From: Latrodectus hesperus
Lineage: Eukaryota; Arthropoda; Arachnida; Araneae; Theridiidae
Direction of reading: 5' to 3'
DNA: 64,000 nt
Assembly (NCBI GenBank): GCA_037975125.1
Contig: CM075857.1
Coordinates: 22,980,822-23,044,821 of the forward strand
Shown piece by piece: positions 48,817 through 63,689 of the stretch (position 1 is the stretch's first letter; each line of letters opens with the position of its first letter). A model generated the notes under the pieces. That model did no database searches and was not told the DNA's origin. It was given only the letters and a program-made list of their open reading frames with translations. A program made the translations under genes and the position numbers.

Positions 48817-48948
48817 TAGGACAGCTAATTTCAAGCTATAGTGGCAACTAAAATGTTTGACTGTTAAACTTCGAAGTAGAATGCAAAGAGATTTCAGCCG
48901 AATAGAGTATATTGATAAACCCAGATTTAGTTCCGTATATGATAACAG
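48817..48948 (+). other. Exon-like block A
   Basis: Bounded by an acceptor TTTGATTTTAG (48806-48816) and a consensus donor AACAG|GTATGT (GT at 48949). The open phase-2 frame contains MQRDFSRIEYIDKPRFSSVY. It would join block B in frame for a further 13 codons before a stop, so a non-coding RNA or short peptide is more likely than a long protein. Confidence 0.35.
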
Positions 48949-49103
48949 GTATGTTTTGGTATGAGCAGAAAAAGAGATGTTTGAAATAATCATACATTGA
49001 TTCAGAAAAGAGGACATTGCAGAGACGAAGTACTTGTTATTGGATGAAATGAGAAATAATTTATGCTGCAAGAACGTAATATTTGATTCTTTTTTTAATC
49101 CAG

Positions 49104-49203
49104 GATAATACCAGACTATAATGGGTCTCAAGGAAAGCAGACTTAAGACTGGAATAGTACTATATGGAGAAGAAGCAAGATACATCGAACAGTATGCGAT
49201 CAG
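49104..49203 (+). other. Exon-like block B
   Basis: The acceptor TTTTTTTAATCCAG ends at 49103 and the perfect donor ATCAG|GTAAGT is at 49204. An ATG at 49121 with A at -3 and G at +4 opens MGLKESRLKTGIVLYGEEAR to the donor in phase 2. It is 155 bases downstream of block A. No family was recognised. The 129-codon minus ORF over both blocks has AT-driven composition and is probably a shadow. Confidence 0.35.
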
Positions 49204-49409
49204 GTAAGTTTTAAATGCATTCAGACGAAGTGTTGCTCTTTCTATTCTCTAGAGTTTGAAGATTACACTTTTATAAGAGTGGAACAGTGTTCCATAGAGT
49301 GTTATAGATAAACTCATGGCATGCAAGTCAAACAAAAGTTAACTATTTGAAGGATTCCGACGTATATAAAGCATTCTGTATCATTTCTTTGCATCAAATA
49401 TCTATATAC

Positions 49410-50060
49410 AGGGTCAGCAATAAATAAGTTTCCCACTTCAGAGGGCTGTAGAATACGTTCTATTTGTCCAAATGAGATAAAATTTGAACTACAGATAATT
49501 CAAATAATGCGCTTGACATTTATTAAAAAATAGTACAAAATTTTACCGATAGATGGCGCTGTAATACACATAAAAACATTTTTTTATGCTTTATAAATGT
49601 TAAAAAATAATAATGAAAATGTAGCGTTACAACTCTTCAATATGCCCTTCTTCATTTTCAACAATGTGCTCTATAACCACAGAACCCTATTTTCGACAGC
49701 AGACCGGTGTGAGTCTGTCGGAATATCAAGGATATGGCGCCTAATGCTGTCCTTCAGATCTGGTACACATGCTGGCCTTTTACAGTAGACATTGCCCTTC
49801 CAAATGAATGCCAAATGAAGAAGGGCATATTGAAGAGTTGTAACGCTACTTTTTCATTATTATTTTTTAACACTTATAAAGCATATAAAATGTTTTTATG
49901 TGTATTACATTGCCATCTATCGGTGAAATTTTGTACTATTTTTTAATAAATGTCAAGCGCATCATTTGAATTATCTGTAGTTCAAATTTTATCTCATTTG
50001 GACGAGTAGAACGTATTTTACAGCCCTCTGAAGTGGGAAACTTATTTCTTGCTAACCCTG
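49410..50060. mobile_element. Tc1/IS630-like foldback element with 248-bp inverted arms
   Basis: Left arm 49410-49657 and right arm 49813-50060 are inverted copies at about 95% identity, starting CAGGGT and flanked by TA (49408-49409 and 50061-50062). On the minus strand the 155-base centre plus left arm encode a transposase C terminus: VPDLKDSIRRHILDIP, then IEHIVENEEGHIEEL and stop. Because the GHIEEL-stop end lies within both arms, both arms derive from the transposon's 3' end. Non-autonomous. Confidence 0.88.
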
Positions 50061-50062
50061 TA

Positions 50063-51427
50063 TATAAACTATCCTACATCACTTACAAAAATACTTTTTC
50101 ATTTACAAGTAATAAATCTGTTAGCTTTTTGGACACTTTTGTTACATGTAGAACGTTTCGTTTCTTGCATGTTATTCCAAATGCTTAAATTTCGCATACA
50201 ATATTCCTTTTATTCGACTTTTTTTACTAAGATCATGCCAACGATAGAATGATCTTAAATAAACATTGTTTTCAGTTTTTATTGTAACATTTTTGATCCA
50301 CTATACTCTAGATAAGAATCAAACTTGCAAATTGTTGTACAGAAGAACAAAGGGTTAATCATTCAGTTGACACTTCAGCGGTGAATGATTATTCAGATAA
50401 TACGTATATCGTCTCTTAAAACATAATTTAAAATCAAAAAATGATATCGATAGTGTTTTTATTGCTATACAGTATACAATATTAAATGTTAAAGTAAAAA
50501 AGATGATAAATTCACGTTAAAAAAACAAATTATGTTAATTTGGGAACAGGAAATTATTTAAACTACCTTTATTTTTTTATATTTGTATTTGTCTCTCTGG
50601 TGAACACTTGCAAGATGGTATTGCTTAAATCCAATGCATTACTCTATTTCTATTTTTAAAGTGATCTTAATAGCATATATAGTAGCTATACTCCATGCCA
50701 CAAAGACTGACTATACTGTACTATTTATTTATTTACATTTAAATAACAAAAAAGATTTTTAGATTTTATTGTTATTTTTAAATTATATTGTGTGTGTGTG
50801 GTTTCATTTTATAAGATTAAATTAAACACCTAATTTATTATCAGTTATAGCCAAAAAAAGAAAAAAACTCATTGACTATTGAAAACTAAACAACGGTTCG
50901 TTAAGATAATTTTGATAGTTAAGTACTGTGCTACATGTGGAACTAAATTCTTATATATTAGATATTAGCCGCGAAACGAAAGTTTCCCATATTGAATATT
51001 TTAACTGAAAATCTTGCATTTTGTTATTAGTTAAATAAGTGCTAATTTTAAAAATTGAAATTCTTAAGATCTGATTCTGTTGAAACTAAAATTTTCGTGA
51101 AGTACATTTAGGCTGTAATCATGTACACAAAGAAGAATACTGGAAATAAATATTTTGCAATATAAAATTAAAGAAAATTTTTTGTAAAAATTTTGAGAAA
51201 AATTAAATAATGATAAATATATAATATATGCATTTGTGTGTTGTGTATACTAGAAACATGTCTGATAGATTAAAAAAAATTCAAAAAAGTAATAAAAAAG
51301 ATAGCGCATTAAAAAAAGTATTAAAAAGTTAACTACAAATATTTATTCAAATTTATATAGCCTTACCGATTGTATCAACAATGTAATTTACCGCGTATTT
51401 ATCAAGTGCCACACATATATTTTTTCC
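50063..51427. other. AT-rich sequence, nothing recognised
   Basis: No identifiable feature. Confidence 0.45.
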
Positions 51428-51441
51428 AATGCCAGTCTGAT

Positions 51442-51725
51442 TCATTCATTCATTGCCGTGTGCCAGCTAGGTTGGCAACATGGGGAGCACTGCTCCACTT
51501 TTCCAACTGAACCCTATTTTGGTGTGGAGTCCGACTTCCTCAATACACGCATGCCATAGGTACCCGTTTACAGGGTAGACAACCGTTCACAACCCATTCA
51601 TACAAGGAAAGGACAAAGACAGGATAGATGGAGAGAGAAAGTACATCCATGCCCGAGCCGGGATTCTAACCCAGGACCTCCTTATCCGTAGTCAGGCACT
51701 CTGACCACCAGGCAAGTTGGTCGGA
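51442..51725 (-). mobile_element. SINE-B copy 5, full length, with perfect 14-bp TSD
   Basis: AATGCCAGTCTGAT flanks it at 51428-51441 and 51726-51739. On the minus strand the head GCCTGGTGGTCAGAGTGCCT, B box GGGTTAGAATCCC and complete body end with a (TGAA)n-like tail. Confidence 0.95.
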
Positions 51726-51739
51726 AATGCCAGTCTGAT

Positions 51740-52185
51740 CTAAGGATGAATTCATTCAGCGCTTCACGAGGCAAAGATGATGGCAACTTATACAGTGGGG
51801 TACTCTGAGTGTGACTTCTTTGCCCCGACTTAGGGCTACATACAGAGAAGCATGCTGGTGCAACAACAACATCTTTACCCTTAAAGTGAGAGGATAGAGA
51901 AACACAGAGAAAGCAAGGAACATCCAAGTCCAAACCAGGATTTGAATTCTGGATCTGTTGTTGTTGATGTGTTCTGGCTTATCCTCCAAATGTCTGACGA
52001 AATCAGACAAGGTCCAATCAGACAAGCCGTTGACTTTAAGGAAATCGAGGACCAGAGGGGAGATGAGTATATATCCTCTTTGGAAAGTCCCAAATAGTCC
52101 AGGATGACCCAGAATCTTAATTCTGGATCCACTGCTTGGAAGTTAAGGTCTCTAACCACTCCTTCCACCATCAATCGACCAGTGC
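51740..52185 (-). mobile_element. SINE-A copy 3, inverted, split by a LINE fragment
   Basis: Reverse complement: GAGTGGTTAGAGACCTTAAC and GGATCCAGAATTCAAATCCT at one side, CTTTCTCTGTGTTTCTCTAT and the 3' region at the other. The two halves are separated by the LINE insertion 51956-52118. Its 3' portion shares words with 12.2 kb and 63.55 kb. Confidence 0.8.
51956..52118 (-). mobile_element. 5'-truncated LINE fragment nested inside SINE-A, with 11-bp TSD
   Basis: AATTCTGGATC occurs at 51945-51955 and 52119-52129. The minus-strand content is the LINE C-terminal end (DYLGLSKEDIYSSPL, then LSDWTLSDFVRHLEDKPEH) and an AACAACAAC tail at the low-coordinate side. Confidence 0.9.
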
Positions 52186-52299
52186 CATATTTCTATCTTT
52201 AAAGGACATATATCTGTACGCATCATATTTAAAGAACCTATTAACGTGATTGAGAACTAATTCAAATTTAATATATCGATTATAATTCACTTGGATGAG

Positions 52300-52625
52300 A
52301 AATTGCACCAGTGGTATCGGTGTTCCCCTTCCAGGAAGCTGACTGGCTCTGGGTTATAAAAGACAGGAACAAACTAATCTCGCCCACATTTGAAATGGTC
52401 ACCTCAGATCATTAAAATTTTCTAAGGGCTCCAAAATTTCCGAGATTCTGTACCAACTGTTTTGCTGAACAAGCTACGTAGAAAAACATCCTTGAATGCC
52501 AAGGGCTATCCAAACAAGATTTATACGATGATCCTTTAATGGTGCTAGATTTTTTTTGAAGTACTTAACGTTATGGATCTGATCTAGCACTGCTGGCCAA
52601 AGGGGACATGCAACAATAACATAAT
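52300..52625 (+). mobile_element. Decayed LINE C-terminal fragment
   Basis: The frame at about 52459-52560 reads CFAEQAT, stop, KNILECQGLSKQDLYDDPLM, VLDFF. This matches the zinc-module and tail of the elements at 52.0 and 57.4 kb. It ends near a CAACAATAAC tail. Confidence 0.75.
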
Positions 52626-54887
<2,262 letters not shown>

Positions 54888-55044
54888 AGTGTGGTTATTT
54901 TAGATTCTATTTTTTAGACAAGGTATTCAACTATCACATGAGGTTTTTGTAAAAACAAATCTTAAGAAATACTGAAGATGCTGTGCAGTTTACTATAGTA
55001 CTTTTGTAGAGTGTTTGTGGATAAAGTAAAAATATGTTATTGGT

Positions 55045-57019
<1,975 letters not shown>

Positions 57020-57031
57020 AAACAAATAACT

Positions 57032-57502
57032 AATCTCCACGGGAATGAAATGGCCGATAATCTTGCTAAAGAGGGTTGCAGGATTTCAAATACTCCCTCT
57101 TCCACACTTACTTTTCTGGAGTAATCAAAAATCCCGGGAAAAATCAAAAATCTCGGAGGAGTGGAAAACACCCACCACCCATAATTGGTACAAGGGATCA
57201 AAACCGGGTTTGTCCCTTGACCTCCCGTGTGACAGACGTACCCGGACTGTTCTCTCAAGACTTGCTAGCGGTCATATTAAGTGCCTCACTTTCAACGAGG
57301 GCAGGAAAACTTTCGTCACCTGCACCAAGTGCCAAAATCATCAGGCTTCTCCTGAGCATCTTTTGGATTGCATGGGTCTCTCTAGGGAGGATCTCTTTAG
57401 CAATCCTCTTTTAGTCTTCGACTTCCTTACAGTCAACGAACTCGTGGATCTAGTCTGACTCCGTCAGACATGGAGGATAAGCAACAACAACACAACAACA
57501 AC
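57032..57502 (+). mobile_element. 5'-truncated LINE insertion with 12-bp TSD
   Basis: AAACAAATAACT occurs at 57020-57031 and 57503-57514. It begins within the RNase H C terminus (HGNEMADNLAKEGC) and shifts frame. It then continues through LPCDRRTRTVLSRLASGHIK, CLTFNEGRKTFVTC and the zinc module CTKC...SPEHLLDC. It ends VNELVDLV plus a (CAA)n tail. The module is of a type I associate with spider LINEs. Confidence 0.92.
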
Positions 57503-57737
57503 AAACAAATAACTTATTAATCAGATAATTAATTCAGTCGTTGAATTGGTTTACTATTTGAATTAGTTTGTTCCCAAATATGAAACTGAATATTAAAATA
57601 AAATTAAATTTGTGATTCTCTGTTTACACAAGCTTTTAATTCATTTTTATCTATAAAAATAATTTTTATTGACACCTTTGTTTTAACTTGCAGAGTTTTC
57701 AAAGACTTGTAATAAATAAATTAGGCAGCTTCCTACT

Positions 57738-58007
57738 ATGGAATTCAAGATTCTTTTGCTGTTACTGCTGATGGTGTACAAGGGGTCATCGTCATCATGT
57801 CCTAGGCAAGAGTACCTTTTCCCCTCGTGTTTCTGCAAAAGTTTCGACACTTTCTCAATGCTGTTTTGCAGCAACATTGTTAATGCAGAGGAACTCATTC
57901 CTCCAATCAAAGCCAGCGAGCAATTTCACATCATGTCAATCAATATTGAAGATTCTTCTCTCTTGTATATACCGAGTGAAATATTCAAGAACACTAAATT
58001 TGAAAAG
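57738..58007 (+). CDS. LRR gene coding exon 1: signal peptide and N-flank
   Basis: 90 codons from ATG at 57738; the donor GAAAAG|GTAATG is phase 0 (GT at 58008). It ends IFKNTKFEK. The ORF continuing to 58043 reads through the intron. Confidence 0.85.
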
Positions 58008-58733
58008 GTAATGAAAGGAAAAACTGAAGCAATATTTTTTTAATGTATGGCAGATAAGTATAGGAAAAATATTTTCGCCTATCTTAATATGATACTATTG
58101 TATATATTATGGATATTTTATATTGTTTTATTAAGTTCGTTGAGCATCGTAATTCAATTCATAATTAGTCAATGCATTCAAGATTTTTACCGAATGCTAA
58201 TAATTTGCATTATATCACTTTCAATTTAGGTGTCTCTAAAAAAGATAAATTTAAATGTATTGTTTTGATTATCATTTTTTGATATTTAGTTTTATCATGC
58301 AACATAAAAATAATCGTGTATCATATATGATAAATGCAAATTTACGTATTTTTGATTAGATATGCAGTTTTAAATTTTATTATCATATTTTTATCAATGA
58401 AATTAATTATATTGAAATAAAAAGGGATTTATTTTGTATTAATTTATATGTTTGTATGTAAATCTTAAAACGATAATAAGTTTCCCTGAGATGATTATAA
58501 ACCAATTTAAAGTAAAGTGAAATGTATTTAGCAATAACTCATTTTGTATTTTAATTAAAGTTTAAATAGCGTTGCACAAATCAATTCTAATACTCATTAA
58601 TATACTACTTATAATATATGCTTAATATATTACAAATACTACTTACGTATTCCCTTTAACTGATGCAACTTTATTACCAGAATCGCAATTTATGAATGAA
58701 GGAAACTTTGACTTTGTTTTATCGCAGTTTTTA

Positions 58734-58807
<74 letters not shown>

Positions 58808-60830
58808 ACTCACCTATGTGTGGAGGAAATTTTTTAAAGCTTGAAGTAAATTAACAATCAAAGTGAACGATATTTTGACTGTTCAACTTAATTTAAGCAA
58901 ATAGATTTCATTTTAAAATAAATTTCTTTTCTTTAAAATTATTTTTTCAAATTTTTCTAAGCATTTATGAAAGTACCTGAGATTTTCTAAAGAATATTCA
59001 ACACATTTTTTTTAATAATAATGATCATATATTCTCATAACTTTAAATTTAAAAGAATTTTCTGAAATCAAATTAATATCCAACTCTTAAAATTTCTTTC
59101 TTACATTAGATTCGAATATCTTAAATAATAAGTATCATTGCATAAAAACATCTTTTTTAGTGGTTGCACTTGAACATTGTTCATTGATTAGTGTTTGAAG
59201 AACGCATAGCTCAAAAACATAGAAAGAACAAAAACAGAGTAAAAATATGAATACAGAAAAATAATGTATAAAAATGAACACATTAAACAGATTGGAGATC
59301 TTAAAATTTCGTTCTTGCCTGTCAATATCGTTCAAATAAATGTCCAGACATTCATTGAGAGGAAGTGCATCTTTAATAGTCTCTTTTGCATAGTACACAG
59401 TCAGGAAACGTCATAATTTTGAGTTTGAATAAATAGTCTTTAAGGTAATGAAACCCTCTCTCTAGTTGAAAAGCTGCCACAGCAAATCAACGGTGGATAG
59501 ATGGGATGTTAAAAGATGGGTTCCCTTTTGAGCTTTCCTTTAATATAATTAACTTGCCAGGGTCGAAAATCCTACTACATGCGTTCTTAAATAGAATATG
59601 GGAATGGATCTCGTGCAATTTGTAGTATTCCGGTTTTCTTTATTGCCAAAAAATCAGCTACTTCATTTCCGCATATTCCACAGTGTGCCGGGCTGCAGAT
59701 TTACATTTCTATTAAGGAATTGTAATATGCTTAAACTGGAAATACGGAGCTCCAGTGGTTCAGTAGCTTCATGCCGCTTCCCGTAAGCTCAGCAAAGTGA
59801 AGCATCATTGGCCGCGGGCAGTGGTTGGGAGGGTGACCTCGGTGTACTCTCCTTCACTGGGTTGCTGGAACTCCGTGGGTTGGGGACGTGTCCACGTTAA
59901 TATGTGACGTCCAAAGTCCTTCCGCTTGTGTAGCGTGGATGTGGAGAAGAGGGTGCCAGCTCAGGTGGGGCCTCGTCACTTGACCGTGGTTCAAAATGAC
60001 GAGGCACCTTAAAAAAAGAGCAAAGTCGTACTTTCACCTTCGTGGTGCTCTGATCCAAACAAAAGACGCTCTCTATTGACTTAATTCGCACTGCCAAAGG
60101 CATAGCAAGCTTGGCATGTCCAATCGTCATAAGCAACACACACACACACACTGGAAATACATTGGCTCTAATCAAATCAGTTGGCTAACAGAAAATGATA
60201 GGCTGAATTACAGATTTCAGGTTATAATTTTTCGGAAAGCAACTGATTCACGAAAATATCATTACAAAAATGCGCTTATACAAATGATTTTTTTATTATG
60301 ACTGCACAGAACATATCTGATTATAATTATATAGTTAACAAATTCAAACTTTCTAATTTAAATCTCTGGAGATAAAATTCTTCATATATTTGAATTAAAA
60401 ATACTATGCCACATGTAATGTTGAAATGGCAACACTTTCCATTGCAGATTCGATTTGGAAATTCACAAGTTATGTCGCTGTCTAATACTGACCTGGCTTT
60501 CGTGGGACTTGAGGATTACTTAGAAGAGATACGTGCCACGGGTGCCAGTTACGTCACAATGTGGGATTGGTCTCAACTGCGCAACCTCCGACGACTGAAT
60601 TTGATAGACATCAACATGATTTCCATGTACTCATTGGATAATGAATTCCCTCATTTGGAATCACTAGAATCACTTGGCATTACAAAGGCAGAGATCTCAT
60701 ACATCCATCCTAAGGCGTTTCACGGACTCTCCAACCTCAATTTGCTCAACCTCAAGGACAACAATATCAAAGAAATGAATAGGAACATGCTTCCCAATCC
60801 TGCTAAAAATATGCGATTCATCGACCTCAG
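57738..60830 (+). CDS. Secreted leucine-rich-repeat protein, first two coding exons (partial)
   Basis: Coding join 57738-58007, 60448-60830, continuing beyond 60830. The 217 codons plus two bases start with a signal peptide (MEFKILLLLLLMVYKG, about 1-20). A cysteine-containing N-flank of the LRR-NT kind follows (CPRQ..SCFCK..LFCSN), then leucine-rich repeats such as LRNLRRLNLIDINMISMYSL and GLSNLNLLNLKDNNIKEM. It resembles the arthropod 'oplophorus-luciferin 2-monooxygenase non-catalytic subunit-like' family, secreted LRR proteins abundant in spiders; no light-emitting role is implied. The second coding exon ends phase 2 within a D-L-S/R LRR motif, a usual place for introns in LRR genes. The remaining repeats and C-flank are not visible to 64000, so the gene probably runs off the window. 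A CTTTGTTTTAACTTGCAG acceptor (ends 57693) suggests a 5' UTR intron. Confidence 0.85.
58735..58801. repeat. (TA)n microsatellite
   Basis: About 66 bp of TA repeats in intron 1 of the LRR gene. Confidence 0.97.
59440..59780 (-). mobile_element. Decayed LINE RNase H fragment
   Basis: The minus-strand frame at about 59705-59600 reads SPAHCGICGNEVADFLAIKK, then TGILQIARDPFPYS. This is the RNase H C-terminal signature of an I/Jockey-type LINE. It is followed by KGTHLLTSHLSTVD-like sequence near 59510. Lies in the LRR gene intron. Confidence 0.7.
59790..60010 (+). repeat. Repeat D copy 3, longest copy
   Basis: GC-rich. Shares ordered blocks with 18.0-18.2 kb (inverted) and 31.5-31.6 kb (inverted). 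Joined directly to a SINE-C 3' end. Confidence 0.7.
60020..60150 (+). mobile_element. SINE-C copy 3, 3' part only
   Basis: From AAAGTCGTACTTTCACCTTC through TTGACTTAATTCGCACTGCC to GTCCAATCGTCATAAG, ending in a short (CA)n run. Matches the last 120 bases of SINE-C copy 2. Confidence 0.85.
60448..60830 (+). CDS. LRR gene coding exon 2: leucine-rich repeats
   Basis: The acceptor CACTTTCCATTGCAG ends at 60447, in phase 0 with exon 1. It begins IRFGNSQVMSLSNTDLAF. The donor CTCAG|GTACCT is phase 2 (GT at 60831). The upstream ATG at 60406 lies in intron. Confidence 0.87.
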
Positions 60831-62952
60831 GTACCTCATTATTCTCAGAAATCATTTTTAAAATTTCAAATATTTACTACTTAAGTACGAATGAACCATA
60901 GTTTAAACAAATTTCGCATTAGTCTTCCAAAAATGTATAACAAATTGTATGATTTATGCGCACTTGCTGAAAGAGGAATGACGAATAGTTATATTATTCC
61001 GGAATAATGGAATTAAAACATTTAAGAATTCCAAAACTTGAAAGCATCAACAGCTCAAACTGTCAGTATAGACCTTAACACATCGACTGCCAATCATGCG
61101 TTAGACCATGGTGTAATGTTGTCAGAAAAGAGCCAATCACATCCTAGCGAGTGATGAGGGGTAATAGCGCATGCGCTAGTGTGGTAAATTCAATCAATAT
61201 TAATTCCCTCTGAAGTTCATTTGGCATTGCATACAGGATATTTTTACTGCCATTGAAATGGAATGAAAAAAATTAAATAATATATACTTTGGTATCACAC
61301 ATAATTATCTTTTATTGATAATTTGAAATCATTTTTCTTACAATAAATATGTTGGCGTCTGAATATAAACTACTTACTTCTATGTGAGAGAAATAAATAT
61401 CAATCTAATTGTTGTGACTGAGACATAGTCAATGTAAATAAATGAAAAACAATCGACTATCCGTAACCAATTGAAGAACAGTAATTTTTCCAAATGTCTC
61501 AACTATATCTAAAAAATAAACAATTACAATAGTGTATCTTATTTATAAAATGCACCATAATGTCTTTTGTCCATTTGTGTTGTTTTAGTGTTCCTCAACT
61601 TAATTGTAAATCTATTCTTGGGTAAAGTTTTTCCTATTTGTTGAAAGATTTTGTAAGCGAAATCTTTTCCCAAACACTTGATTTTTAAGGAAACTGAAGT
61701 TACCTTGTGATAAATCTAAAATAATGTTACAAAGTTTGTAAATATTTTTTTGGTATTCGTCTTGAGATATCTCAGACAGATCCGAGCTCAGATTCTGGGA
61801 CAAAAAATCGAGTGATGTAGGCTTACGATTAGAACGGCTTTTCCAGTGATTTGGCATCTTGGCGACCACTTGGCGAGATTTGGCGAGAAATAGATAGTTC
61901 TGGATACTTCCACTACCCTAGCTCTATGCCAATGACCTAGAATCTTCCAGAACCTTGGAGAAAGATCTAGGTTTTCACACCAAGTAAGTTATAAGTACCA
62001 CCGTTCCATGGACCAAATCAGTTTCTGAGTTTCCAGCGGCAATGGTAAGTTAGTGGGTAGGTGCTGTCTGTCTGAGGTATTTGAAGATCTCTGTTTTTGG
62101 GAGCTGTTTACCGTTGAATCAGTTGAATTGATACTGTATAATTGTGATCCGTAAATGCTGTAGCTGCTGCATTTTGTTCCGGCATCTTTTAGAAAGTTCT
62201 ATAAATAAAAATCCTGCAATTGTTAAGAGTTTATTTGACTCTCAATCAACACGAACCCCAAAGCTCGGTACAATATATTTATCATGTACTTATATATGAA
62301 TACATTTAGAAGTTTTATTGTACATGACTTCTGTAAAAATAACATATTTGTTGACCTCTTGTCATTATCAATTTCTGGTAGACGTCCCTACCAAACGGCA
62401 AATTTTAAATAAATCTATCAAATTAAAAATTTTTTTATCAAAAATGGTGCTTTTTGAGAATCACATTAATGAACGAAAATACCGTATACCTAGTTTAATG
62501 TCTCCGATATATTTGTATACTATATGATTCATCAAAGTTTTCTAAATCCCTACATTTAAGAAATCCAATTGAAAATCTTCCTTTAAAGTCTAATCCTTCT
62601 TGTATTCGATCCTAAAGCAGAGGACTTGATACACTTAATATCCCAGCACCAATTAGTAAGATAAACATTTTTCTTTCTTCTATACTAAATTAGTGATTGA
62701 GGGAATGTTTGTATAATAAAAAGATGACGGTGAGATAGCCTTGAATGCACCAGCATTGTTATGTAGAAATTATTATTACTAATTTTACCCAATTTTCAGC
62801 ATTTTTCTATCTGTTCTGTGTTAGACTACTTTATCTTCATATAATCATGATGTGTTCTGATCTAAAACGATTATAGTCTGTTGGTCCTGTATTTTCCATG
62901 CAGTCCAGCCGAGATTCTTATTCATCTATGGCTCTATATTTTAGTAAGAAGA
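60831..62952. other. Intron of the LRR gene or intergenic; one unrecognised ORF
   Basis: A minus-strand ORF from ATG 61857 to TAG 61612 (about 82 codons: MPNHWKSRSNRKPTSLDFLS...) has balanced codons but no recognised family. 61870-62280 contains promoter/LTR-like words (CTATAAATAAAAATCC, later TTGACTCTCAATCAACACG) without a second copy. No further LRR exon was found. Confidence 0.4.
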
Positions 62953-63269
62953 GTTGACTTTATATAATGTGGTAATTTACATACTGTGACACGCCAACAT
63001 TCAATTGATACAATCTTCCGAGTTCAATCAAAAGAATTGATTTTACATGGTGTGTTAATTTACATATTGTGACAAGCCAACATTCAATTGATTCAATCTT
63101 CAAAGTTCAATCAAAAGAGTTGATTTTACATGGTGTGGTAATTTACATATTTTGACACACCAGCATTCAACTGGTGCAATCTTCAGAGTTCAATCAAAAG
63201 AGTTGATTTTACATGGTGTGATAATTTACATATTGTGACTCGCCAACATTCAATTGATACCATCTTCCA
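62953..63269. repeat. 83-bp tandem repeat, about 3.8 copies
   Basis: The motif (G/A)TTGATTTTACATGGTGTG starts at 62953, 63036, 63119 and 63202, exactly 83 bases apart. Units are about 85-90% identical. Confidence 0.93.
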
Positions 63270-63529
63270 TTTTGTCCCTTTGAATTGTACGTAAGACTGA
63301 CAAACCACATCCAAGCCTTTTTCCTTTCTACATTAGTATTTACTATAGTTGACCTTGGAAAAGACAGTTTCACCAAAATTGATATACTCATTAAAGATAT
63401 TATACATATCATACATGGAAATCCGATAATTCCTCCTAATGAAACATCCCGTGCGTTAGACTTTGATAATTTGATTATGGTCAAATAATCTTAAATGTTG
63501 CTGTATAAAGCTCGGATACTAGGATTTCC

Positions 63530-63612
63530 ACCTTTTAAGCACTCCCAGGGACAGAAGTGATGGCACTTTATACAGTGGGGCATCCAGTAGGTGTGCTCTC
63601 GTAATCTCGAAT
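63530..63612. repeat. Fragment shared with SINE-A copy 3 3' region
   Basis: AAGTGATGGCACTTTATACAGTGGGGCA resembles AAGATGATGGCAACTTATACAGTGGGGTA near 51775. Short and diverged. Confidence 0.5.
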
Positions 63613-63689
63613 TCCATATTATTTCTTATTTTGCTTCTACTTCGATAAATACTGTGTTCTCTATTTTGTAAAGTTGGTTGTTTGCGTTC

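Noticed and set aside
48796..49185. 129-codon minus-strand ORF
   Set aside because: AT-driven composition with no domain; the plus strand has much better splice-site structure.
61070..61110. piggyBac-like end at TTAACACATCGACTGCC
   Set aside because: A TTAA plus a suggestive word, but no matching inverted end, second TTAA or transposase nearby.
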